64,000 bases of DNA, from NCBI RefSeq assembly GCF_005885605.1, contig NZ_SZVP01000017.1, positions 1 to 64,000 of the forward strand, given 5' to 3'. The notes below the pieces were generated by a model. The model was not told where the DNA came from. It searched no databases and saw nothing but the letters and a program-made list of their open reading frames with translations. Shown here one piece after another: positions 1 to 8,458 of the stretch. The translations under genes were made by a program, and so were the position numbers. The stretch is from Colwellia ponticola. Its GTDB lineage: Bacteria; Pseudomonadota; Gammaproteobacteria; Enterobacterales; Alteromonadaceae. Each line of letters opens with the position of its first letter. The first letter of the stretch is position 1.

Positions 1-2112
1 ATCGCTTAGCTCAGTATTGCCATCGTCTGCCGCTGGTGTTTCACCTGACATTGACTCAAGTAAGGCATCAATATCATCAGGATCGCTTAGCTCAATATTG
101 CCATCGTCTGCCGCTGGTTTTTCACCTGACATTGACTCAAGTAAGGCATCAATGTCATCAGGATCGCTTAGCTCAGTATTACCATCGTCTGCCGCTGGTT
201 TTTCACCTGACATTGACTCAAGTAAGGCATCAATGTCATCAGGATCGCTTAGCTCAGTATTAGCATCGTCTGTGTTAGCATCATCGTTATTACTATCGTC
301 TGGTTTTGCTGCTCGCTCAACCTTATTAGCCTCGTCTGCAACAGGTTTTTCTACCGCCGGTGCTGTTTCTGCCGCTGGCGTTTTACCTGACATTGACTCA
401 AGTAAAGCATCAATGTCATCAGGATCGCTTAGCTCAGTATTAGCATCGTCTGTGTTAGCATCATCGTTATTACTATCGTCTGGTTTTGCTGCTCGCTCAA
501 CCTTATTAGCCTCGTCTGCAACAGGTTTTTCTACCGCCGGTGCTGTTTCTGCCGCTGGCGTTTCACCTGACATTGACTCAAGTAAAGCATCAATATCATC
601 AGGATCGCTTAGCTCAGTATTAGTATCGTCTGTGTTAGCATCATCGTTATTACTACCGTCGGGTTTTGCTGCTAAAGGCTCTGCGGCCTTTTCTGTTACT
701 TCATTTTTTGTTTCACTTTTAGCTTCATTGTTACTTTTAGCCGGCTCTTCAAAAGCGAGGTCATCATCATCGATATCATCTAAACCATTAAGTAGCTCAT
801 TTAAATCATCTTGATTTAATTCACCTCCTTCAAGCTCTTCACTAACTGGTGATTGTGTTTTGTCTGTCTCTTCATCTAAACCTGATAACAACGAGTCTAG
901 ATCATCTTGATCTAATTCTCCGCCTTCAAGAGGTTCACTATCATCATCTAATAAAATGTCTTCAAGATCATTTAAGTCATCGTCGTCATCTAAATGAATA
1001 ACATCGTCATCGACCAAGATGTCATTATCAATTGCTAAGTCATCTTCTAGGCCTAACTCATCTTCAAGCGAGACTTCATCATCAAGCGACAAATCAAGTT
1101 CATCATCTAAACTCAATTCATCATCGATTGATAAATCAAGCTCATCAGCCAGAGATAATTCTTCAGCTGCACTGTCCTTCGTTGCTTTAGCGGGCTCTTT
1201 TTTAGTGTCTAATTCATTAAAGAAAACTTCATCTGAGGCTTGCTTTCTACGTTTAAACAACAACGCTAATAATGAGAGTATTAGCGCTGCTGGCATAGTG
1301 CCCATTACTATTTTAAACCATAAACTTGAAGTCATACTTTGCTCTGCGAGCTCTGCTTGTTGCTTCTCTAGTAACAGCTCTTTTTCTCGGGCTTCCGCTT
1401 TAGCTAAGAGTGCCTGCTGCAATGTGATCATATCGTTCATTTGCAACTTTATTTCTTTAGCTTTTGCTACTTCATCTTGCATAACACTAAGCTTGTCATT
1501 AAAGACATTGAGACGCTGACGTAAGTTATCATTCTCTTTTAAAATGGCTTGTAAACCATCAATAGAGTCTGAGATATCATTTTGAATAGTCGCTAAACGT
1601 TGTTGCTGCTGACCGTCAATTTTTTGTAATTGATCATTAATTTCGGTTTTAACTGTCTCTAAGTCTTTTTTCTGAATACTAGGCTCTTTCGAAATAATTT
1701 TCTCAACCGGTTTAGGCTGTATTTTTTCCCAAGCTTTTTCGTCATCTAACGACTTTTGCTTAGCGGTATTAGTATTTATTGCCATCATTTTACTAAACGA
1801 TGGAATATTTAACGTTTGGCCTTCAACTAGGTGATTGATATTGTTATCAAGAAATGCCTGAGGGTTTTCTTGATATAACGCCTGCATTACTTGGTAGACA
1901 CTTAAGCGTTTATCAGGACGAACCCGAGTAGCAATGTTCCACAAGGTGTCTTTCCCGGTAATAGGGCCATATTGATTATAAGGGGAAACATCAATACTTT
2001 TAGGACCTCGTAGACGAATGCCACCTTCTTCTTCAGCACTGACAGGGAAATGGACTGTAAGTATGCCAATAATAATCGCCTGCCATAGGCACAGACGTAA
2101 AAATTTTTGCAT
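1..2112 (-). CDS. fimV: FimV/HubP-like polar landmark protein (partial, C-terminus beyond the left edge)
   Basis: Read on the minus strand from ATG at 2110-2112, 704 codons lie in the window and the frame is still open at base 1. Residues 1-27 form a signal peptide. Residues ~35-110 form the FimV N-terminal/LysM-like region (YQVMQALYQENPQAF). Residues ~125-257 are coiled-coil-like, ~260-281 are a membrane helix followed by FKRRK, and the rest is an extremely acidic cytoplasmic region. From about residue 500 it consists of repeats built around DPDDIDALLESMSGE, with 27- and 60-residue periods. FimV/HubP proteins anchor polar machinery such as chromosome partitioning, flagella, chemotaxis and type IV pili, and usually end in a small TPR-like domain, which would be off the edge. 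Placement downstream of pdxB-asd matches related genomes. Family call is firm; HubP versus FimV role is inference. Confidence 0.9.
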   Translation of the reverse strand, partial: MQKFLRLCLWQAIIIGILTVHFPVSAEEEGGIRLRGPKSIDVSPYNQYGPITGKDTLWNIATRVRPDKRLSVYQVMQALYQENPQAFLDNNINHLVEGQTLNIPSFSKMMAINTNTAKQKSLDDEKAWEKIQPKPVEKIISKEPSIQKKDLETVKTEINDQLQKIDGQQQQRLATIQNDISDSIDGLQAILKENDNLRQRLNVFNDKLSVMQDEVAKAKEIKLQMNDMITLQQALLAKAEAREKELLLEKQQAELAEQSMTSSLWFKIVMGTMPAALILSLLALLFKRRKQASDEVFFNELDTKKEPAKATKDSAAEELSLADELDLSIDDELSLDDELDLSLDDEVSLEDELGLEDDLAIDNDILVDDDVIHLDDDDDLNDLEDILLDDDSEPLEGGELDQDDLDSLLSGLDEETDKTQSPVSEELEGGELNQDDLNELLNGLDDIDDDDLAFEEPAKSNNEAKSETKNEVTEKAAEPLAAKPDGSNNDDANTDDTNTELSDPDDIDALLESMSGETPAAETAPAVEKPVADEANKVERAAKPDDSNNDDANTDDANTELSDPDDIDALLESMSGKTPAAETAPAVEKPVADEANKVERAAKPDDSNNDDANTDDANTELSDPDDIDALLESMSGEKPAADDGNTELSDPDDIDALLESMSGEKPAADDGNIELSDPDDIDALLESMSGETPAADDGNTELSD
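44..646 (-). repeat. Two-tier in-frame tandem repeat in fimV (81-bp and 180-bp units)
   Basis: The motif cctgacattgactcaag recurs at 44, 125 and 206 (81-bp spacing, 27 codons), then at 386 and 566 (180-bp spacing, 60 codons). Bases 241-420 and 421-600 differ at only two positions (384/564 and 415/595), and a third partial copy continues from 601. Both unit lengths are multiples of three and share the same acidic core, so the long unit looks like the short one plus a Thr/Asn/Asp/Ala-rich insert that was later duplicated. Confidence 0.95.
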
Positions 2113-2646
2113 GAAGAGGTTCCTAATTTAACGTATTTAAGTTTATACCAAGCTAGCTAATAAACGACATTGGTATTAGTACATGGTAACGCCAAAAAAA
2201 TAGCGCATTTTGTCTAGTTAATGTCGAGTTAAAGCTTAGTAAATACTTAACGACTAGATATTAACTAGTCTGAGCTGGTTTAAAATACTATTGCAATATT
2301 TGTTAGTACTATTGCACCTGCAATGTTTGTTCCATAAAAAGATTAACTAACAAAATAGTCATTCATCAGATAATAACAAACTCTGTCAATAAGTCTTCTG
2401 TTTTTGTAACGCTGAGGTAAACCACATGCTGTTTTGGTTTAATAGCAACGGATTCATTTATTGATTATACCATTGTGTATAAAAAAGTGACCACTTAGAA
2501 CGGCATTGACGACATTAGCACAAATAAAATTTGTGAAGTTATCATGGTGACCATGCGTTCCCAGATGGCGAGCTTTCTTATACAGGTTGGTATTAGGTTA
2601 TCGCTGTATTAGCGAGCTTAGCAACTAAGAAACTAACACTAAAACA
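2113..2646. other. Non-coding upstream region of fimV
   Basis: No credible gene lies between fimV and asd. Bases 2113-2460 are AT-rich and must hold any fimV-specific promoter, which I could not identify with confidence. Bases 2467-2593 are a short inverted-repeat element listed separately, and 2647-2693 is the asd terminator. Confidence 0.6.
2467..2593 (-). mobile_element. MITE-like element, family 1, short derivative
   Basis: The left end ataccattgtgtataaaaaa and the reverse complement of the right end (ataccaacctgtataagaaa) form imperfect terminal inverted repeats. The block accacttagaacggcat and the following caaataaaatttgtgaagtt also occur, inverted, at about 40925-40985 inside the longer copy. 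The segment has no coding capacity. It contains the hairpin cacaaataaaatttgtg. Confidence 0.7.
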
Positions 2647-2693
2647 AAAAACTCGCCAGCTAACCATATAATTTCGATTAACTGACGAGTTTT
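2647..2693 (-). terminator. Rho-independent terminator after asd
   Basis: The arms aaaactcgccagctaac (2647-2663) and attaactgacgagtttt (2677-2693) pair with three substitutions. On the minus strand the stem is followed by a T-rich run (2641-2650 reads aaaacaaaaa on plus). It lies about 70 bases past the asd stop. Confidence 0.75.
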
Positions 2694-2762
2694 AGGATGT
2701 TAACTTTTATAATGATAATACGGTAATTGCATTACTCTAATAAAAATATTAACGTAGAAAGC

Positions 2763-3782
2763 TTAGCTTAAATGATCTTTTATCAATAATTCAGCTATTT
2801 GTACGCTATTAGTTGCCGCACCTTTGCGGACATTATCCGCCACAATCCACATATTAATACCACAGTTATGGCTAATATCTTCACGAATACGGCCAATATA
2901 GGTTTCATCTTTACCGCTAGCATCACCAATTTGAGTGGGGAAGTCTTCATCATTACGACAAACAACAACACCTGGTGCTTTCTCTAATAAGTCTTTAACT
3001 TCTTCAGCTGATATAGGTGAATTAGTTTCAATGTGCAACGCTTCACCATGACCAAAGAATACCGGCACACGTACTGCAGTAGGGTTAACTAATACATTGT
3101 CATCGGCTAAGATTTTCTTCGTTTCCCACACCATTTTCATTTCTTCTTTGGTGTAACCATTTTCTAAGAAAACATCAATTTGCGGGATAACATTAAATGC
3201 TATTTGACGTGAAAAGTTTTTACTTTCTACAGGCTTGCCACTAAGTAAATCAGCTGTTTGCTTGGCTAATTCATCCATAGACTCTTTACCGCCACCAGAC
3301 ACTGACTGATAAGTACAAACGTTAACACGGCTAATACCTACCGCATCATGAATAGGCTTTAACGCCACCATCATTTGAATAGTTGAACAGTTAGGATTGG
3401 CGATGATATTTCGGTTACGGTATTCACCCAGTGCTTCAGGATTAACTTCTGGTACCACCAGCGGAATATCTGCCTCGTAACGAAACTCAGAAGTGTTATC
3501 AATAACGATACAACCTGCTTCACCGGCTATTGGCGCAAACTTAGCAGAAATTGCACCACCAGCAGAGAAAAAGCCAATTTGTGCTTTGCTAAAATCAAAA
3601 TGGTCAGCATCAAGTACTTCAATACTTTCGCCTTTAAATTCAATTATCTCACCGGCAGAGCGAGCACTTGCTAGCGGGTAAAGTTTATTAATAGGAAAAT
3701 CTCTTTCTTCTAAGATTTCCATAATGGTTTTGCCAACTAATCCAGTTGCGCCAAGTATACAAACATCGAATTTCTGTGCCAT
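2763..3782 (-). CDS. asd: Aspartate-semialdehyde dehydrogenase
   Basis: 339 aa. It reduces beta-aspartyl phosphate to aspartate semialdehyde with NADPH, the branch-point step toward lysine/diaminopimelate, threonine and methionine. The nucleotide-binding motif GATGLVG is at residues 11-17 and the catalytic cysteine is C132 in NPNCSTIQ. That cysteine separates it from the inactive homologue Usg, which occupies the equivalent place next to pdxB in E. coli. A strong Shine-Dalgarno (GAGAGG) precedes the ATG. It starts 17 bases after the pdxB stop, so the two are probably co-transcribed, and the terminator at 2647-2693 closes the unit. Confidence 0.95.
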   Translation of the reverse strand: MAQKFDVCILGATGLVGKTIMEILEERDFPINKLYPLASARSAGEIIEFKGESIEVLDADHFDFSKAQIGFFSAGGAISAKFAPIAGEAGCIVIDNTSEFRYEADIPLVVPEVNPEALGEYRNRNIIANPNCSTIQMMVALKPIHDAVGISRVNVCTYQSVSGGGKESMDELAKQTADLLSGKPVESKNFSRQIAFNVIPQIDVFLENGYTKEEMKMVWETKKILADDNVLVNPTAVRVPVFFGHGEALHIETNSPISAEEVKDLLEKAPGVVVCRNDEDFPTQIGDASGKDETYIGRIREDISHNCGINMWIVADNVRKGAATNSVQIAELLIKDHLS

Positions 3783-3799
3783 GATCCTCTCTCTTCTAA

Positions 3800-4996
3800 T
3801 TAAACGTTTTTGCTAAAGCCTAAGCGATGTGGCACATCACTGAAGGTATTGGATAACAAGGTAACGGTAACCGCAGAAAATTCCCGACGAACTGGGTAAT
3901 TCTTGCGTAAATTATCGAAACCTTGTACAAATAATTGCTGACGAAATATTGCATCGTCTCGTCTGACATCGTAAACCATTTTCACCAACTGGTTTAGTAG
4001 TATTTGGTTAAAATCTTGATTAATTTCAATTGCAGGGATACTTGCCGATGGTAAAAAATCAGTTAGCTGATATTTTGGTGGAATCACTAACTGCTGACAT
4101 AATGCCTGATAGAGCATTTCACTACCACGGGCTTTTCCTTCTAAGCTATAACCAGCAATGTGCGCTGTTGCTATTTCGGTGTAGGAAATTAAGGATTCAA
4201 GCACATTTGGCTCACCTTGCCAAACATCTAATACCACTTTTACGCCATGACCTGCTTTTTTAAGTGCCAGTAAAGCATGATTATCTATCACATCTCCGCG
4301 ACAAGCACTGATCAATATTTGATCATCGCGCAGTAAAGCAAGATTTTCTGCATTGAGTAACTTATAGGTAGGGTGTTCGCCACCTTCAACTTTAGGCACA
4401 TGCAATGAAATAACATCACAAGCTAGCACATCGCTTAGTGGTACATACGCTCTATTATCAACAGAGCCATCAGTGGTATTAACAGTGCTTTGCTCCGCTT
4501 GTTTTTTCTCTAATAAGGGATCACATATTTTATAACGAATGCCCAAAGCGGCTAACTTTTCACTTAAACGAGTACCCGTATTACCACCACCAACAATACC
4601 TACCGTGAGTGATGATAAATCAAATAAATAACGCTCGGCTAATACCACTAAGGCACTTAATACGTATTCAGCTACTGAAATAGCATTACAACCTGGGGCT
4701 GAATGAAAAGTTATATTACGTTTTTCAAGATAAGTTAAATCAACGTGATCGGTACCAATAGTGGCACTACCAACAAAAGAAATTTTCTCGTTAAGATGTA
4801 ATAGTTGCTCATTAACCTCGGTAATTGAGCGTACTAAAAGTACATCAGCATCAGCGACTTGCTCAGCGGTTAAAGCTCGTCCGGAAAAGGCAACTAGTTC
4901 ACCTTGTTCATGACCATTAGTCCCTCTATCAAGCTGACAAAGTTCACTAAAGAACTCTTTAGCAAATGGCATGTTTTCATCATAGTATATTTTCAT
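3800..4996 (-). CDS. pdxB: Erythronate-4-phosphate dehydrogenase
   Basis: 398 aa, slightly longer than the usual ~380. It oxidises 4-phosphoerythronate in the DXP-dependent pyridoxal phosphate pathway. It shows the D-2-hydroxyacid dehydrogenase fold: SATIGTDHVD at 77-86, the NAD-binding GIVGGGNTGTRL at 133-144, then the catalytic triad contexts SACRGDVID (Arg), WQGEPN (Glu) and TAHIAGYS (His). The C-terminal ~100 residues are the PdxB-specific dimerisation region. It is first gene of the pdxB-asd pair. A short palindromic element sits at 5053-5092 in its upstream region. Confidence 0.95.
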   Translation of the reverse strand: MKIYYDENMPFAKEFFSELCQLDRGTNGHEQGELVAFSGRALTAEQVADADVLLVRSITEVNEQLLHLNEKISFVGSATIGTDHVDLTYLEKRNITFHSAPGCNAISVAEYVLSALVVLAERYLFDLSSLTVGIVGGGNTGTRLSEKLAALGIRYKICDPLLEKKQAEQSTVNTTDGSVDNRAYVPLSDVLACDVISLHVPKVEGGEHPTYKLLNAENLALLRDDQILISACRGDVIDNHALLALKKAGHGVKVVLDVWQGEPNVLESLISYTEIATAHIAGYSLEGKARGSEMLYQALCQQLVIPPKYQLTDFLPSASIPAIEINQDFNQILLNQLVKMVYDVRRDDAIFRQQLFVQGFDNLRKNYPVRREFSAVTVTLLSNTFSDVPHRLGFSKNV

Positions 4997-5052
4997 TCGT
5001 TATCATCACTTTACTAAAAGCGTTCAAGCGCTATAAAGGGCTGGCATTGCTA

Positions 5053-5092
5053 ATACCAGTTTCATTAATCAGATAATTAATGAGATTGTTAT
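5053..5092. repeat. Minimal palindromic element, family 2 (termini only)
   Basis: Only the two ends of the longer element at 16989-17150 are present here: ataccagtttcattaat joined by a three-base spacer to ataattaatgagattgttat. The result is a 40-base near-perfect hairpin. It lies between the fabB terminator and the pdxB start, so it is probably inside the pdxB leader or promoter region. Confidence 0.65.
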
Positions 5093-5118
5093 AATGGAGT
5101 CTATCAAATTTAAGCTAT

Positions 5119-5160
5119 AAAAAAACCACGTTTAAGATGACTTAACGTGGTTAATTTTTT
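5119..5160 (-). terminator. Terminator after fabB
   Basis: aaccacgtttaag pairs with cttaacgtggtt (5124-5152). A-rich DNA precedes and T-rich DNA follows, so it is usable in both directions. It lies 59 bases past the fabB stop. Confidence 0.85.
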
Positions 5161-5210
5161 ATTTAGCGTGATTTATAAGGGCAAGTTAACTTACAAAGTA
5201 GCTTGCTAAG

Positions 5211-6422
5211 TTATTTATATTTTTGCATAACCAAAGTAGCATTAGTACCACCAAAGCCAAAGCTATTTGACATCACAAGATTTAGCTCAACATCACGTTT
5301 GTCAGTAACAATATCTAAACCTTGTGCTTGCTCATCTAAGTTATCAATGTTAATTGATGGTGCTACAAAGTTGTTTTCCATCATTAAAATTGAGTAAATA
5401 GCTTCGTGAACACCCGCGGCGCCAAGTGCATGACCAGTCATTGCTTTAGTCGCACTAATTGCTGGTGAGTCTTCACCAAATAATTCTTGAATAGCACCTA
5501 ATTCTTTTACATCACCTACTGGGGTAGAAGTACCGTGTGTATTTAAGTAATCAACTTTACCTTCAACACCTTGCATTGCTTGTTGCATACAACGAACAGC
5601 GCCTTCGCCACTTGGCGCTACCATGTCATAACCATCTGAAGTTGCGCCATAGCCAACAAGTTCGGCGTAAATATGAGCACCACGCGCTAAAGCATGTTCT
5701 AACTCTTCAACGACAACCATACCGCCACCGCCAGAAATAACAAAACCGTCACGATCCGCATCATAAGTACGCGAGGCTAGTTCAGGTGTATCATTACGAC
5801 CTGCTGATAATGCACCCATGCCATCAAACATCATCGCTAGTGACCAATGAACTTCCTCACCGCCACCGGCAAAAACAACATCTTGTTTACCTAACTGGAT
5901 AAGCTCCATCGCGTTACCAATACAGTGAGCACTAGTTGCGCAAGCTGAGCTAATTGAATAGTTAACACCTTTAATTTTAAATGGTGTAGCTAAACAAGCA
6001 GACACAGTGCTACCCATAGTTTTTGGCACTGCATAAGGACCTACACGGCGAATACCGCGGCTGCGAAGTGTATCGGTTGAAGCAACAATATTTTCAGAGG
6101 ATGCGCCACCAGAGCCAGCAACAATACCTGTGCGAACATTCGATACTTGCTCTTGTGTTAATTTTGCATCTTTAATCGCTTGATCCATGGCTATGTAAGC
6201 ATAACCAGCGGCATCCCCCATAAAACGAATAGCTTTACGGTCAATATGATCTTTAATATCAATAGCGGGTTTACCCCACACTTGGCTACGAAGACCTTGC
6301 TCTGCAAAACTTTCAGAGTGTGAAATGCCTGATTTACCGGCTTTTAATGAGGCTAATACTTCTTCAGCATTATTACCAATACTTGAGACTATACCTAAGC
6401 CTGTTATTACAACACGTTTCAT
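5211..6422 (-). CDS. fabB: 3-oxoacyl-[acyl-carrier-protein] synthase I
   Basis: 403 aa. It condenses malonyl-ACP with acyl-ACP and is the elongation enzyme required for unsaturated fatty acids in the FabA/FabB pathway. The thiolase-fold condensing enzyme signature includes the nucleophile C161 in [10 protein letters not shown], the first active-site histidine in [11 protein letters not shown] (about 296) and the second in GHALGAAG (about 331). Length and start [12 protein letters not shown] match FabB. It is monocistronic by its own terminator and divergent from the mnmC-like gene, as in E. coli. A FabR-type palindrome lies upstream at 6517-6534. Confidence 0.96.
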   Translation of the reverse strand: MKRVVITGLGIVSSIGNNAEEVLASLKAGKSGISHSESFAEQGLRSQVWGKPAIDIKDHIDRKAIRFMGDAAGYAYIAMDQAIKDAKLTQEQVSNVRTGIVAGSGGASSENIVASTDTLRSRGIRRVGPYAVPKTMGSTVSACLATPFKIKGVNYSISSACATSAHCIGNAMELIQLGKQDVVFAGGGEEVHWSLAMMFDGMGALSAGRNDTPELASRTYDADRDGFVISGGGGMVVVEELEHALARGAHIYAELVGYGATSDGYDMVAPSGEGAVRCMQQAMQGVEGKVDYLNTHGTSTPVGDVKELGAIQELFGEDSPAISATKAMTGHALGAAGVHEAIYSILMMENNFVAPSINIDNLDEQAQGLDIVTDKRDVELNLVMSNSFGFGGTNATLVMQKYK

Positions 6423-6516
6423 TTAGCTAACCATCTATAATTATAAAAATTTTGAGCTATTATACTCGTAATAGCGATTGAACTGGTATTACGAGTTGCT
6501 TATCACAACAAAAACC

Positions 6517-6534
6517 AGCGTACACTTGTACTCT
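6517..6534. promoter_or_regulatory. Probable FabR operator in the fabB upstream region
   Basis: agcgtacacttgtactct is an inverted repeat: AGCGTACA, a two-base centre, then TGTACTCT. It resembles the FabR operator known upstream of fabA and fabB in gammaproteobacteria (from memory). It lies 95 bases before the fabB start, with a TATAAT-like minus-strand hexamer at about 6459-6464 between them. A second inverted repeat, actcgtaat...attacgagt, spans about 6464-6496. The protein that binds is inferred. Confidence 0.55.
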
Positions 6535-6684
6535 ATAATATGATATCCATGCTAATATATCTACGATATTTTACTTATCTGTCGTTATTTTCTGATCAAC
6601 ATCAATATTTCGGGTAAAATAGCTAGCCTGAATTATAGAGTTTGAAATGTCTAGATAACTTAACAACAATCTAAAGTCCCTTCA

Positions 6685-8025
6685 ATGAACAATGCAGATA
6701 AAAAAAACAATAGCCCTTTAACGACAAAAGGTTATCAGTTAAGAGCAAACGTTACCAAGGTACAACACGTTAGTATTATTGGCGGCGGTATTGCCTCAGC
6801 TTGTCTTGCTTATGGCTTAACAAAACTAGGTATCAAGGTAACCTTGTATTGTAAAGACTCAACATTGGCTCAAGGCGCTTCTAGTAATGCGATTGGGGCT
6901 GTATATCCTTTGTTATATAAACAAGCTGATAGTATAAGCTTATTTTATCAACAGGCATTTTGGCGCGCTAAAGCACTTTATAGTGAAATTGCCGAACAAG
7001 GTTATTCTTTTGCCCATCAGTGGTGTGGTTTACTCGAAGTTTCTTATAAAGAAACACTCATTAACAAGCAAAAAGCCTTTGCACACTTTAATAGTTGGTC
7101 AAAAGACCTAATCCATAGCGTTGATGCTAAACAAGCCAGTGAGTTGGCTAATATAGCTATCCCTTATGGCGGACTTTTCATGCCAAATGCTGGCTGGATA
7201 GCGCCAAAAGAACTAGTACATAGTATTTTTAAGGCGGCAGAAGCAACTAAATACTTAACAATAGTGACCGACACTCAGGTAAGCAAAATACAACAAATAG
7301 CCGATGCCGAGACCTCGGTGACAACCAAAGAAAGTAACAGTAACCGTGCTTGGCGCTTATATACTAACCAAGGTGAATATAGCGCTAGCACACTGGTTAT
7401 ATGCGCAGGCGCTGATGCTATTGAAATAGAGCAGCTTAAAACACTCCCTATTACCGCGACCCGTGGCCAAATAACCAGCATGAACAGTAACAAAAAAATA
7501 AGTAAGCTGGCTACAGTCATTTGCCATAAAGGCTATTTAACGCCTGCACATAACGGTATTCATTGTATTGGGGCTACGTTTCAAATAAATGACACGAACC
7601 TAAACACCAATAAAGCTGATGATCACTATAATTTAGCCATGTTAGCTAAGTGCTTGCCTGAATTATCGGCAAACATTAACTGGCAAGAGCAAGATATTTC
7701 ATCGAGTAAAGCAAGACTACGTTGTATGTCACAAGATCACTTACCACTTGTCGGTGCAATGCCTAATATTAGCGAACATAAAAAAGCTTATGCACATTTA
7801 GCTAAAGATAAAAACTGGAAGTATAGCCAAGTAGCACCAAGTATAAACAACTTGTATATGCTTATTGGATTAGGCGCGCGGGGTTTGTGTTCAGCGCCAT
7901 TAGCAGCAGATATTTTAGTCGCAGAATTAACTAACACGCCCTACCCCGTGGATAACGACATGTTATTTAGTTTAAGCCCTAATCGCTTTATTATTAGGGA
8001 CATCATTAAACAAAAAATCAGTTAA
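6685..8025 (+). CDS. mnmC: MnmC C-terminal-type FAD oxidoreductase (tRNA cmnm5s2U34 oxidase), stand-alone
   Basis: 446 aa. It resembles the C-terminal half of MnmC, which oxidatively removes the carboxymethyl group from cmnm5(s2)U34 of tRNA to give nm5(s2)U34. The FAD-binding motif [15 protein letters not shown] is near residues 30-45, followed by [12 protein letters not shown] and later [20 protein letters not shown] and [19 protein letters not shown], all typical of this DAO-family enzyme. Bifunctional MnmC is about 670 aa with an N-terminal SAM-dependent methyltransferase; that domain is absent here and is not encoded in the 260 bases upstream. The neighbourhood (fabB, yfcL, epmC) is the conserved mnmC neighbourhood, so this is the orthologous locus with one half missing. 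Confidence 0.85.
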   Translation: MNNADKKNNSPLTTKGYQLRANVTKVQHVSIIGGGIASACLAYGLTKLGIKVTLYCKDSTLAQGASSNAIGAVYPLLYKQADSISLFYQQAFWRAKALYSEIAEQGYSFAHQWCGLLEVSYKETLINKQKAFAHFNSWSKDLIHSVDAKQASELANIAIPYGGLFMPNAGWIAPKELVHSIFKAAEATKYLTIVTDTQVSKIQQIADAETSVTTKESNSNRAWRLYTNQGEYSASTLVICAGADAIEIEQLKTLPITATRGQITSMNSNKKISKLATVICHKGYLTPAHNGIHCIGATFQINDTNLNTNKADDHYNLAMLAKCLPELSANINWQEQDISSSKARLRCMSQDHLPLVGAMPNISEHKKAYAHLAKDKNWKYSQVAPSINNLYMLIGLGARGLCSAPLAADILVAELTNTPYPVDNDMLFSLSPNRFIIRDIIKQKIS

Positions 8026-8068
8026 TACCTTCAGATAAAGCAGTAGTTTGAGTAAAGGTTATTTTATC

Positions 8069-8431
8069 TTATTGCAGCACTATTCTTTGTTGAGTTGCTA
8101 ACCAAAAGTTAGTCACAATGGCGTAATCTTGTGGCGATAACTCTAACTTTGCTTGCTTGGCTTTTTCGGTCACCGCCTCAACTAGCGCTGCTGAAATGAC
8201 TTGACTCTCGTCGCCAAAATCAGTCGCAACTAAAGAAAAGAAGCCACGTAAGTAACCGCCTGCAAATAAGGTATCACTATCAGAGTCAAGCTCAAATAAC
8301 GCGTCTAAATAGTGATAAAAATCGGCAACGGTGATTAACGGTTTTGTGGCAATATCAGCAGTGCTTTCGTTAGTTGCGCTAGTTGGAGTTGTATTCGCTG
8401 TATTAGTTGTATTAGTTGTCATATAAATCAC
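8069..8431 (-). CDS. yfcL: YfcL family protein
   Basis: 120 aa, soluble. The core resembles E. coli YfcL: LFAGGYLRGFFSLVATDF near residues 55-72 and ELSPQDYAIVTNFW toward the end. The function of the family is not established. The first ~30 residues are a Thr/Asn/Ala-rich low-complexity extension made by short DNA repeats (gtattagtt twice near 8400-8420), absent from the 92-aa E. coli protein as I remember it. A second ATG lies three codons in. It is convergent with the mnmC-like gene and follows the NAD-kinase-like gene by 27 bases, so probably last in the epmC operon. Confidence 0.8.
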   Translation of the reverse strand: MIYMTTNTTNTANTTPTSATNESTADIATKPLITVADFYHYLDALFELDSDSDTLFAGGYLRGFFSLVATDFGDESQVISAALVEAVTEKAKQAKLELSPQDYAIVTNFWLATQQRIVLQ

Positions 8432-8458
8432 TTTAAGTTTTTAGTTGGTCATCGTTAA

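Noticed and set aside
17..814. Long serine-rich open frame on the plus strand
   Set aside because: It is the antisense of the repetitive acidic part of fimV; its openness follows from the repeats, and it has no start context or family resemblance.
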